NCBI GenBank assembly: GCA_021495925.1 | Contig: JAKEKT010000005.1 | Span: 62,001 to 126,000, forward strand | DNA from: Diplodia intermedia | Lineage: Eukaryota; Ascomycota; Dothideomycetes; Botryosphaeriales; Botryosphaeriaceae | Direction of reading: 5' to 3' | DNA length: 64,000 nt | Shown: piece after piece, positions 10,558 to 22,294 of the stretch | Layout: the number at the start of each line of letters is the position of its first letter | Position numbering within the stretch: position 1 is the stretch's first letter | Made by a program: the position numbers and the translations under genes | Notes under the pieces: generated by a model | Told to the model about the DNA's origin: nothing | What the model saw: the letters and a program-made list of their open reading frames with translations, nothing else | The model's database searches: none

Positions 10558-13500
10558 TTAATTCTCCTCCATGAGAGCCTCGTCGCCAGCCTCGCGCCAC
10601 TCACGAGAACGCTCCGAAAGCCTCTTGACCCCCGAGATGCGTTCTGCCCAGAGCGACTCGGCAGGTGTACGGTAGGTATAGCCCCGCTGCGAACTTATGG
10701 TACCGATGGATTGCAGCACTGCCTTGCGAGAATCGCGCCCAAAAACGGCCGGGTGGTTGATCCACTCGAGCGACGATTTGAGCTCAGCGTCCAGCGCGAA
10801 CATAGCGTTGGGATCAATTCCAACAGCGGGCGTAAGCATGCTTTCTGGGTGAGGCGAAGGGGTTCGGGGCCGAGGCGGAGTCTCGCTTATGGGAGACGGC
10901 TGTGCTAGTCCGTCAGAGCCAGGGTTGCTGGGAAGTGCTGCGGATGGTGGCGGTCCAGGTGGCGGTGGCAGCGGTGGCAGTCCACCCTTGGCAAGTCCCT
11001 TGAGGATACTTCTGGTCTCGCTTAGGAGGTGGTGAGCACGCTCGTGCTGGCCACGAGAGACAAGCGTAAGTGCCCTGGTCAACATGTCGGAAGTCAGAAG
11101 TTCCATTCTTCGTTGCACGACCGAGGGATGCGGAGGAATAGGCGGCGTCATGGGACGGGCCTTGGAGTTCCGGTTCTTGGTAGGAAGCATTGTGATGGCC
11201 AGAAGGGAGGGTCGTGGCAGATGGGCGAGCGTTCCTTCGCGAATAATGTCGCCATAGGTGAGATCCGCTTGGAGTAAGGGGACTTCTTCAACGCTCATGC
11301 TGCGTGAATCATCCTGATCCAGGGGGCCCCCGAGAGCCTCCAAACCAGAGACGATGGTTTCCCATGCATCTTGAGGTAGTTGCTCAGGTGAGCCGGTGTC
11401 TGGAGTGATGGCCAGTTGAACAAGGATATCTGAGTCCTCCGGTTAGTATGCTTTGACGTTCGAGTTGGAGCTGCGGTTACTCACCTCTCTTGTCGCCAAA
11501 GCGAAGGTCTCCAAGAGCCGCTTCGGCGTCCCTCCCGGTTGCGCGCTTGGTGATCTGCAGAGCCCCGCTGATCTTCACAAATTTTGCCGGAGAACCCTCG
11601 GGCAGTCTTAGCTTGAGCTTCACGTTCTGGTGCGAAGTAGTCTGCAGGGATCCAAGCGAGCCGGCCACGCATTCACGAAGCATCATCCAGTCCTTGACAT
11701 AGGTATACGAAGCCTTCGTGCGTGTCGAGAGCTCGATCATCGTGTCCGGCTTGTGGGTCAAGCCCAAGCCGAATGAGTGAATAGTAACCCTGAAAGTGGC
11801 AGTCAGCGCCTGTCCGTATATGGGGATAGCCGGAATGAAGATCAACGTACTTGGCGGCTTCGGCCCGCGACACTACGAAGTCAACGCTCTCCGCGTCAGA
11901 GGTCGAAGAGTCGGAGATGAGCAAAATGCTCGACAGCGGATTCGTCGACCTGCGCTGCATGAGAAGATCCATAGCAACGTTTGCGCCCTCAACGACATCC
12001 GCGCGCAAGCTCTTCTGGCCGACCGGGCGGATCGAGTCGAGTACCTTCGGCCATCCAGACCAGGCCTTCGTGGTCATGCCGACAAGAGGAACACCTCCTC
12101 CACTGGACCCGAAAGTGACCAGACCCATCCTGTCTCTCTCGCCGAGGTTAGAAACCAGGAATCGCAAAGTATCCTTCAAGAGAGAAATTTTCAGACCCTG
12201 CATCGACGAGGAGATTGGAATGACAACGACGAGGTCAACGGGAACATGGAACGACGAAATTCGCCTCCCATCGCTGGCACCCACGCGGGAGCTGGAGTAT
12301 TCAGTAGGAGCGGTCATAGTCGATCTTGCGCCAGCGTAGGAGTGGACAGATGACACCCTCTTCGTGGATCTGTAATCTTCCTCATCTGTCCCAGAGTTGT
12401 CTTGGTCCGTGTCTTGCATGCGCATAGGCGACTCCATATGGATGTCCACGAGAGCACGCTTCCACAGGTCAAGCTGCCTGACATCACGGAAGTGAAGGTG
12501 GAAGGAGGGGAGCTCAGCGACTGAAAGGCTCAGGGTCAGGATCGCCTCGTCCGTGGAAGTGTCCACGTGCTTCAAGTGTTTCTTGATCAGGATCGAGCCC
12601 TTCAGAGTGCACTTGGGCCTCTTGCTCATGATTGTCTCCGTACCATCCCATTGGGATACTTGTTGGGACTGGTGACTGGACTTCTTCTCCTTGACGCAGA
12701 TAAGCATGTCGGAAAACAGATAGCACTCCAGGTCCTGCCACGATTGTCGGTCCTTGCCGACACGGATGTGGCCAAACAAGCGAAGCTTGCCAAATCTGCA
12801 TGCGTCAGTGGGTGAATGCAATTGCGCAAGAGGGGGTCTAAAAATACCTGGAGAAATCTAGCCCGTGCCAGTTATCCACCCGTGCGTGCAGTTCGTCGGT
12901 CGCCTCGTCAAGCACATCCGGGTTCATGTAGATGTTTTCGAATATCCGCGACGGCGCGGGCGACTTGGAGCGACTGGTGCGCTCCTCGCCTTGCATGGAC
13001 GGCGCAGGCGGGACGCCGCGAATGTCGTCGGGATCGGCCCTCCATTTTCCTTCGGGGACCTCGACCGTCACAAGGCACGTCAGGCTCTGTTGCTGGCGCG
13101 ACCTGCTGACGGTGGGGAACTCGCTGCGGACGGTTACAGTTGGCGGAGGGATAGGATTCTTCACGGGAGCGCGGGGGCTCAGCGTGGATTCCATGGAATG
13201 CAGGTCGTAGTCGTGCCGCCGGCCAGTCGGGTCGTATGCGTGGTCTCCAGACGATGCAACCCCGGTAGCGCCACTGTCGCTCCTTGCATGCGCACGCGAC
13301 TGGGACCTCATGTCCGACCTCGCATCCCGGCTGTGTGTGCTGTGATGGCTGCTGTCCCGAGCACGCACCTCGCGGGTGTCGTGCGTTGCAACGGATGGGC
13401 GGCGCTCCTGGTAGGGCGGCTCGTGGTAGGATGGCTCGTGGTGGACGGGCTGCTGGTTCCATGGCGCAGGCGTGTTCGACACGCTCCGTGTGGCGCTTTG

Positions 13501-14085
13501 AGGCTCGTGGTTGGGCTGAGGCTGGGGCTGGGGTTGCACCGAACGCACGATGGTGCTTAGCTTCTCTACTCACAGTCAGCATCCAGCACGCAGCAATCCG
13601 GGGAGCGCAGGCGAGGGGCACGCACCAAGATCCAGGACGTTGCCGCCTCGGCTGGTGTCGAGGGCCAATGGGGCGTTGCATGTCGGGCAGTACTGCGACT
13701 CGAACTCGCGGATGTACTCCCAGAAGCAGGCCTCGTGGGAAACATGGCCGCACGAGAGCTGCAGGATGCGCTCGCCGCGCAGCGTGTGCTCGAGGGGTTC
13801 CTCACACACCGCGCACTCGCTGCCGATGAAGGTGCGGTCCCGGCGCGTGCGGTTGCGCTCGATGTCCAAAATGCCGGCCATGCCTCTGGAGGAGTGCGGG
13901 AGGTCCTGCGTGCGCGCTGAAGCAGAGGCCGCGGCCGATTTAACGGGACCAGATGACACGGAGTCCGCGCGCGAGCGTGCGGTTGGCGTGACGCTCGAGC
14001 GGGCACCAGTGTCGGCGGATTGGCGGGATGAGCGCGAGCGCGAGCGCGAGCGCAGACCTATGCGAGACAAGTACTGGTGAGCCAT
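10558..14085 (-). CDS. RING-H2/PH/VWA protein, Far1/Ste5-type scaffold candidate
   Basis: Five exons (14085-13626, 13565-12848, 12795-11851, 11789-11485, 11429-10558) give 1099 residues. A Ser/Arg-rich N terminus precedes a RING-H2 finger (C91, C94, C112, H114, H117, C120, C133, C136). Next come a Gln/Pro/His-rich linker, a PH-like domain at about 394-510 (FGKLRLFGHIRVGKDRQSW...CYLFSDMLICVKEKK...WKRALVDI) and a von Willebrand A domain from about 579 (VDLVVVIPISSSMQGLK). The C-terminal part has a proline run and helices. RING, PH and VWA in this order is the known architecture of the yeast pheromone-pathway scaffolds Ste5 and Far1. The first MIDAS aspartate (DxSxS) is replaced (PISSS), so metal-dependent ligand binding is unlikely. 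A role as MAP-kinase or polarity scaffold is inferred from architecture only; an E3 ligase role is an alternative. Confidence 0.82.
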
Positions 14086-17000
14086 GGGGGATGTTGCGTT
14101 GGGACGGGCGTGGGGCGGGCGGCGAGGGGGAATTACTGCTGTCGTCGGCCGCGGCGGGAAAGGTCGACGGCTCTGGCCTTTGCAGATTTGACTTTCGTCC
14201 TAGGTTTGGTTTGGCCTGCGGGCTTCAGGCTCTTCTCTATCTCTGTGGCACCGGGAGGAAAGTTGGCGGGTCGGGAGGTGGCCAGGCGATCACCGTCCTT
14301 CGACATGGGACTAATGAATGTTCACTTGGCTGTCGCTTCCTCAGTGCCGTTTCAGCAACTGGGCTCCGGCGCGGTGATCGATGTGGGCACGGCGTGCTGG
14401 GGAGCAGGGACTCTGTTGCAGCAGCTCCACCCGCGGTGCGGCGGAAGCGGTGGTGCGTCGGACAATGCGCGCAGCAATAAAAGAGCCTTGGGCGATTCGA
14501 TGCCGGCTGCCCGCGCGCACCCTCACGGGCTAAATGGCTGCATCTCCAGCACGCGGAGGGCCCGCGAGCAAAGGGCGCTGCAGTAGGCGCTGCCGAACAC
14601 CAGAGCTAGGCCCGGCCGGCGGGCGGGCAGCGAACGAGCCCCGGAGAGATTGCCTGTCTGTGCCTGGCTCAGCGCGTGGTGTGGCGCGCAATGCGGATTT
14701 GGCCGAGCGCCGCGGAAGAGTGATCCATGTCCGCAGCCAACCACGCCCCTGGCTCTCCCGGGGGCAGCGAGCGCGAGGCTAGGGGCGCTGCTCTCCTCTC
14801 TCGCTCTCCAGAGCTCGCGCTGGCAAGATCATCATCTCGCACTCGCAGATCAAACCGCCTCGACCGCGGCCTGGAGCACGAGGGCAGCCGCCGCTGCCCG
14901 CGCATCGTCATCGCCCGCCTCGCACAGCGCCGCGCAGAGCCATCTCGCATGCTGCAGCCCGCCTGCATCATGCCGCGCCACCCCGTCTTCACGCCTGCGC
15001 GTGCCGCTAGCCCGCGCCGCGGTGATCACTGCGAGCGGATGCGGAGCTCTGCTCAATCCGCAAGCAGGGACCGCCTGCGGATCTGGCGCGCATTAGCCCC
15101 CAACTCGACCTGCTGCTCGCCTTATCACCAACGGTTGTCCTGCTGCTGCTGAGCCTCGACGACGCTGTCTTTGTGCGGCATCCCGCCTCGGTCAGAGCTA
15201 GCCAGCCGCCGGCGTCATGCAGCGCCGCAGTCTTCCATGGCTCTGGAGCCTCAGCCCACCCCCTCCCAAACTAGCCGCCCCAACTGCCGCCCCAAGTGCT
15301 GCTAATTCCTTCTAGAATGGCCCTAGAAGCCCCTTACGGCTCGCGGCGAGCACACCCGCCCCGCCGGAGCCCACGTTTTTTTCTGCGCAAGCCGTGGCTT
15401 AGTGGCAGCCTCCCAAAATCCTGCCGCCCTGGTCGTTGTCTCCAGTTGGGCCTCCATGCGGGTGCCGCGTGCGTCCCGCGGTATGAGAAGGTCGCTATCC
15501 AGGAGCAGCAACGTCCAACGGCGAGGCGAGGCGTCATGTTACGCAGCAAGCGCAGGCTGCGACGTCCACTGCGCCAGCAATGCCCCGGCCATGGTGGGGC
15601 GCGGCTATACGCCCGCAGTCTATTGTGCCGACAAGCTTTTGTCCTGCGGCTCGAATAAGCGAAGGCTATTTACAAAAAGCCCCGATTCAAGTCCGCGTTA
15701 GGATGTGACAAGATGCATCCATACCCAACCACTGCAGTCCGGCTCTTCTAACCGCAGCTAGGCCGTAAACATCCCTTGATGCTGGCTCGCCGCCTGGCCA
15801 CCATGGAAAGCTGGAGGGGATGATCAGCCCCTTGATCAGGGTCATGTGTGTCCACCATGCCTAATTTTGCGACGGCAGAGGGCAATCTCTGGCAAGATGC
15901 GGGACCGAGCAAGCAGATGGACATGGTCCTGGATAAAGCAGCTTCCACAGCCTCGGGCACGCCACTCTTTCCTTCGCGAACACCTTAGATGCCAAGACTG
16001 GCGGACCGGGCAGAGGCCAGCGCCAGTACGCAAATAGGCAGCCGCACCTGTGTCTTGGCCTAGAGCGGCATGGACCCAAACGCTGGAACTCGAACTACGG
16101 CACCTTTCGCCTGGGTTTTCAGCACCGATGCATTTGGCGGCTCAACATCCGCTTCCCACGTGCGATGGCGTCTCGAGGCTCCAACTGCAACTTGCCTTTC
16201 AGATTCCGACTCAGCCGTGCAGCTTCAACTCGCAACTGTGGAAGTAGGCTCGTGCAGTCAATCATCAAGAGCTTTGCAGATCAGTAAGATCTCAAGATAT
16301 CAAATGCCGTCTAATACGATTCGCGTTGTAGATTCGCGAATCTTCCCTGGAGCGACCTCTGCTCCACCCCCACCTTCTGGCTACACTATCATGATCCCGC
16401 TCCAAGCGGGCAAATAAGGTGTATGACTCGGGCCTGTGTCACATCTGCAGCGTTGCTGCAAGCCACGGCTGATTCTTCGCGTGGCCAGTCCTCGGTAGAA
16501 GGACGGTCGTGCATATGTCTAACCGAATGGGACTAAAGCTTCACTTCCGCTAGACTGGACTTGCTAGGTACACTCGATTCGAGCCGTTCGACCTCCTGGC
16601 CAGCGCCGCCTCAACCTCCACACGGCTCAACAACCACATGGAGAACGCTTGCGCCCGCCAACAAACTACTGAAGCACGGACAGACCCGCACCCACCCCAC
16701 GTGGCCTCCTAGACCCTTTGCTGCCATCTGGCGAGCTTCCGCGCTGCAGCAATCACAAGTTCGAATCCTTCGTAGCGGCGATCACACTACTAGCAAAATC
16801 AGAACCATTGCGAGCATTGCGCGCCCATCTGAAACCATTCAATTTCGTAGCTAAATTGGGATTGTCACCACTCTGCCATAGCCCGCAGAGAAGGTATGTA
16901 TGCGTCCGGTTTGGTGTGTCATCACAAGTTATCATTTGCCGCCCCGGGAGAACAACAAACTACAAGGACTTTGCTCCTACTGACCGCATTCTGTGAAGGC

Positions 17001-18925
17001 GCTGCAATGGAGTTAATCATATCCATTTCCGGTCAATGTCCTATTTTTGGGACCGCACTTGTATCTCTGCATGGCTTACGCTTACATCGCCCCGTGCAAG
17101 ACGTGCGAGAATGGTGACAGGATCCGCATCTGCCAGGGGTATAGTATCGAGAGCAATGTTCTTGGAGTTGTTCGGGACGGGTGAGACGTAGCGTTCCAAA
17201 GCACCGCCATGCCCGGGACGTCACAGGGGAATAATCGGCTTCACGAATGCTGGCTGGACTAAGTTCGGCTATCAGGTGGCGCGGGTGGCCCGCATGATCG
17301 CCAGGCACTTGGAAGCTTCCATTCCATCGCTTGCAGGATGGCGTTTTTGAACCGCGCATTGCTTTCGCGTTTCGGTGGTTTCTACGCCCGTGGCGCACGA
17401 ATGGAGACGGCTCACGGCATATCGAAACATCGGCATCGGTGATCCACGGCGTCAGGCAGGTCAGTGATCGTCCAGGAATGAGCCACCCCGCATTCCATCG
17501 TTTGCGAGAACGGCAGCTCACTCTACTGTAGTTTAAGATGGCGCGGATAACGGCACCAATGAATGACCACGCTCCATATCCGGTTTCGACAGGGCCATGG
17601 CTTCTCCAGAATGCGTCGTCCCCAACACTGTGGAGCATATCAAGAGCGATTCACAAGGCACAGGGCTGAATTTGCGCCTTGGATATATTAAAATGGATAG
17701 TCCGTGTGGCCGGCTTTTGGCCGGGGGTATGCCTGCCAGCAAAAGCGACGACGTACGAGAAAGTATTTGGGCGCTGGAGGCTCCTTCGACTAAAGATTGT
17801 ATCTCAAATGAAGAGTTAATATCCGCAGTCATATCTCACCTTCATTTCCGGTTAGTTCGTCTCGTTGGTGTCAGGTTCAGGTTCCGAGTCTCGCATGGGA
17901 CCTGTTCAGCACCCAGCAGCCGCTTGGGATACTGCAGCACCAGGACCACAGCGTCACAGATGCAACAGCAGGGGACGAACAGCCAAGCCATCTCTTTGGT
18001 GTTTTGAGAGAGAGATGATGGTCGGCAGCAACCAATGTGGCGGGGGCAAATTACGAGTGGACGCCCTGAAGCAGCGGGCTGGAGCCACACTTGCATAGCG
18101 GTCAAGCTCCTTGAAGCCTGGCTGATGCAACCAGCTAGGACGACGTTGCGGGCATTGAAAGGCAAACAGCACACGAGCGGCTCCGGGTCAGGAACAGCCG
18201 CAGCGCTCCTTCGGACATGGATGGAGAAGCGCTTTGGGCAGCACCAGGCTGCGAGCATTGCCGGATCGAGCATGCTCCTAGCGGCTCTGGAACGCTGGGG
18301 CGAAGGGGCTCAGGGAAAAGGCTTGCTTAGGACCGAATGCCTCCGTGCGCATGAAGGCTGTGGCTCAGGCTGAGATTGACAGCGGGCTATGGCACCCAAT
18401 CGACGGAGCTGGGCGCAGGCTTTGTTTTGGTAGGTCGTGGAGACTGGTGGCAGGTGAAATTAGCGGCCCGGTGGTTGGCTCACGGCGAACGCGCGTTCCT
18501 GGCCACACAAGTAGGGCAGCCCGGCCATCTGCTGGCTGCAGCTGCTGAAACGGCCAGGGACGATGCCGGCACACGTCATACTCGGAAGAAGTAAGCTCAG
18601 CCTTTGGAGATCTCTGGACAGTGCATACGCGAGCGAGAGGCGGCGATTGTGGATGACGACAGGATGAAGGCTGTGCGAACACGGGCAAAAAGGAGAGGTC
18701 AATCAGACGCGGGAAAGGGGCCCGTTGGCTGCGTGGTTAGGGCCGCCAAAGGAGGCTGCGGGCGCAGGAGCTTGGGGGGCAAGGGGCGGTCCCTGCGGCC
18801 ACAACTTAGCTACCTTGCGATGCGGCCGGGCGGAGCTCCCGAGCTCCGCTCCGACGCCGTGGTTCCATGGATGGATGACAGTACGCTGACTCTCTTCACG
18901 ATCCTAAGAGAAGCTCGCCGCGAGC
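14086..18925. other. 4.8-kb interval without a confident gene
   Basis: This lies between the start of the RING-PH-VWA gene (reading left) and the start of a Zn2Cys6 gene (reading right), so both promoters are here. Overlapping GC-rich frames exist on both strands, but none shows a domain, a signal peptide or a consistent exon chain. No repeat or transposon ends were seen. Confidence 0.5.
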
Positions 18926-21559
18926 ATGGCCGACCACGACGCTGCTGCCTCCTCGTCGGCCGCCGTGCCCCAGTTCGCCCGCGCGTGTCGCAGCTGCGCC
19001 GTGGCCAAGACGAAATGCGTCCCCGTTGCCGGCGGCGCAAGCAGTGACTGTGAACGGTGATTACTTCGCCGCCGTGTCTGCTCTCCATTGGCTGACTCGA
19101 CCAGCTGCCACCGCCTGAAGCGCGTCTGTGTGCGAGACGCTCCAAGCCTGCGGAAGAGAAAGCCACCCACTGCCAAGTACGTGGCGATCCTTTTCCCTTT
19201 TCCCTGCCACGGCCCTCCTCTTGGCCCATGAGGCCATGCGCCTCGCACTTAGCGGCGCGGGACGTTCAGCCTCCGGCTGCTCTGCTGGCCCTCCTTTTTG
19301 CAACCCACCGACCCTGATCCCTCTTGCAATCGCCCGCGGCTTCGCTTGTCCTCCCGAGGTGATGGTCACGCGAGGCGCTTGCTCGATCCGCACCGGGATG
19401 TTGCACGCCCAGGGTCCACTTCAATCTTTCAGCCCGACTTCTCCAACTCTCTTGAGGCAACTCGCCCGGCATGCTAACGAAGAGGCAATTGGCCGTGGAT
19501 TAGGAACGCGCGCCTAGAACAGAAACTGGACCAGCTCGTAACGCTGCTGGCCAACAACCCGCCGGGACAAGGCCAGGCTCGTCAGTCGTCCTCCTCGGCG
19601 ACACCTGAACGCCCGCAATACACTCCAAGTACTACCAACACCGTCCTGTCTGAACCCAGTGAAAACGCACCGCCGCGCCCGAGACCAAGCTCTCCACCAA
19701 TCTCTGGCGAGAGAGGGGCCTTCAGCGCCCGTCCCGTCCACGTACCATGCGACCCGTCGGAACTCGTACCCGATGATGCCAGAACTGCAGAATGCCTGTT
19801 CAACTATCGTACTTACATGTCCAAGTACTTTCCCTTCGTCATCATCCCCCCAGATGCCACGGTCCAGACTCTGCGTGACACCAAGCCGTTTCTCCTCAAG
19901 TCAATCATCGTCGTGGCCTCCATCCAGGATCTGGCTAAGCAAAGAGCGCTTGGGCATGCCTTGATGGCCGAGCTCACCACGCAGCTATTGATCCAGGGTA
20001 GGAGAAGCGTTGATTTACTGCAGGGTATCCTTGTGTGGCTGGCTTGGTACGTCGTCCCGCTTTCTGTACCACCGTTGAAGTGCACGCCCCCGGCGCATCT
20101 GTCGTGTGTCACGGTTCTTGTGCAACCGCCCTTGCAGCATCTGCAGTGCTGATACCCGGATGCACAGGTATCACGTCCACTTTTTCACTAACCCGCAGAC
20201 GACCAACCTCTTGCAGCTTGCCGTAGGCTTGGTGATCGATCTCGGACTGAAGCGGGGGGCGCGCGCCTATGGGTCCGAGAGGCTCGAGAGAGGTGTCACC
20301 CGCAGCGCGCATGGAGAGCTTGCCAATTCCGAGCTGCATACATCAGATGAGCGGCGTGCTCTGCTCGGTTGCTTCTACTTGTCTACCATGTACGTTCCTA
20401 TGCTGTGATCGTGTCAGCTGGCCCCTCTGCCGTGCACACTAACTTTTCCATGCAGTGTGGCCCAGTGGGCGAAGCGATATGACTCGCTGCGGTACAGCGC
20501 TCAATTGGCTGGTGTTTGCCGCCATTTGGAGGAAGCCCAGGAGTACCCGACGGATCAGTACCTCGTCTATCTCGTGCGTCTCCAGGGCATTGTCCAACGC
20601 ATTGAGCGGAAAGTGCCCATCGATGATTTCACCACCGACACCATGATTCCGATAGCCATGTTTGTCAAGGCCCTCCGCGGCGAACTCGATGACTTTAGGA
20701 GATCACTTCCTGCGGACCTTGCAAATCAATGTGAGTGCGAGATCTAGCCATGGATTTCTTGGCCAGCAGGTCTGACACGTTAGCCACTTCAGCTACCATG
20801 TGGCTGCATTACTACAGCGCGGAAATATATCTATACGAGATCAGCCTGAGCTCTCTTCCTGGTACGCCGCAGTATGGCGACTATACTTATCGACGACTGG
20901 AAATGCTTAATGGCTGCATGCACGCGGCCAAGGCCTTCATCGACGTGTACTACCAGATTCCACCGGCGAGCCTAATCAACGTGCCGTTTATGCACTTCGC
21001 GCAGCTCACAAGCACCATCATTGCCCTGTCAAAGTTGACCCGTCTCGAGTGCCCGGGTTGGGATCAAGCGTACGCCCAAGAGTTCCTTGACTTTGGCGGC
21101 ATCATGATGAAGATGTCAGCGCGCTACGAGGAGGGGCGCGCCGTGGCAGAAGTGCCACTTGCCGACAATCCCCTGTTCACGTTTTTCGCTCGTAAATTGC
21201 GTTTCATCAAAGCATGGAACGAAGCAAAGCAAAAGGGCACAGCCGAAGCACTCGAGGCGAGAGAGGACAGCCGCACAAGAGCGGCAAAGGCGGCAGAGGC
21301 GGCGGCAGCGAACGGTTCAGCGAGACCCGCTGCCCCTGCGGTTGCGGCTTCAGAGAGGAGCGATGGTGCGAGTTTGAATGTTAACATAGGTGGCGAGCCG
21401 ATGCAGCTGGAGCATATCAGTCAGGATGACATTTTCGACCAGCTTGACCCGAGTTTCTGGCAGGAGTGGGCAACGGGGGATCTGACAATGTGGGATGCGG
21501 ACGCCATGCAACAGCCCTGCAACTGGAATTTCGAGGGGTTGGGCGGAGGCTACCAGTGA
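18926..21559 (+). CDS. Zn2Cys6 fungal transcription factor
   Basis: Six exons (18926-19056, 19105-19176, 19504-20046, 20168-20389, 20456-20730, 20793-21559) give 669 residues. The binuclear zinc cluster starts at C20 with spacing C-x2-C-x6-C-x10-C-x2-C-x6-C. The third-to-fourth cysteine loop is longer than the common 5-9 residues. The first intron falls inside the cluster, between the fifth and sixth ligand region. A Ser/Pro linker and a leucine-rich heptad segment (ARLEQKLDQLVTLLAN) follow, then a helical regulatory middle region (AECLFNYRTYMSKYFPFV, LLGCFYLSTMIVAQWA) resembling the war1/Leu3-like fungal regulatory domains. The C terminus is acidic (DDIFDQLDPSFWQEW), a plausible activation region. 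Target genes are unknown and no cluster lies adjacent. The 327-bp intron 19177-19503 is long for this window. Confidence 0.9.
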
Positions 21560-22294
21560 TCGGTAGGGCTGCTCGCCTGCGAATTTCGTTCGAAGCATAA
21601 TCCTTATATTGGTTCAAAGCATATCCAACGATAGAACGAAGTTGTCCTTCACTGAAGGACAGGTCATATCTCCGTCTCTCACACTTGATCGAAATCAAAG
21701 GTCAATCGAAAATAACGTCGGAACCGATCTTTAGAGGTTCTCCCGCTCCCCGTCCTTCAGCCCTTCTCCCTCGTCAGGCACCTACAATGCACTCCCCTTT
21801 GCCCCAAACAATCCTTCTCCACGCTCTCCAAATAACCCCCTTCACCGTCTCCTCATCCACCTCCCCAGAACCGTCAACCACCTTCCTCACCAACTCCCTA
21901 GACCACACGCTCAAGAATTTGCCCACACACTCCGCCAGCGGCCCGGTCTCCGGAAACTCACCGCTGTTGCTCGTGAAAAGCGAAGGCGAAAGGTCATCCG
22001 CCCTTCTCCTCCCTCTCCAGGGGCTGAAAATCTATACATGCATCCGAACGTATACTTTGACTGCCTGCATAGACAGTAATCACTTATTTGCCAACTACGA
22101 AGGTCAAGTAGGCACATTTAAGGGGCAACGCAAATGGTAGGTGATCAAATGTGCGCGTATGACAAAGGTCGTTCGCGAGGAACTTTCGGTAACACAAGTA
22201 AGCTACTTTTATGCGAGGAACCCAAGGGTATCAACTCGCCCCCAAAACGCCATCCATGACTGTTATCGCTTTGCGGAATCTCCAATAGTTGCGT
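21560..22294. other. Intergenic region with a coding-like minus-strand remnant
   Basis: The 3' flanks of the Zn2Cys6 gene and of the Utp16 gene converge here. Within it, 21774-22029 on the minus strand has strongly coding-like codon use (listed separately). The rest is AT-richer and shows no gene. Confidence 0.45.
21774..22029 (-). pseudogene. Possible terminal exon or gene remnant, unidentified
   Basis: In this frame about 84 codons are open and end with TGA at 21774-21776. The inferred peptide (containing GPLAECVGKFLSVW and KGVIWRAWRRIVWGKGE) has an even, protein-like composition with many G-starting codons, unlike the low-complexity frames of the empty intervals. A splice acceptor (TTTTCAG) lies at its 5' edge near 22029. 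Upstream the frame is closed by TAG, and I could not find a start codon or upstream exon before 22290. It may be the last exon of a short gene, a remnant of a lost gene, or chance. Confidence 0.3.

Noticed and set aside
12865..13560. 231-codon plus-strand frame
   Set aside because: Antisense shadow of the second exon of the RING-PH-VWA gene, whose linker is low complexity.
16740..16800. AAGTTCGAATCCTTCG, resembling a tRNA B box
   Set aside because: The flanking bases do not form a T-arm stem and no acceptor, D or anticodon arms could be drawn.
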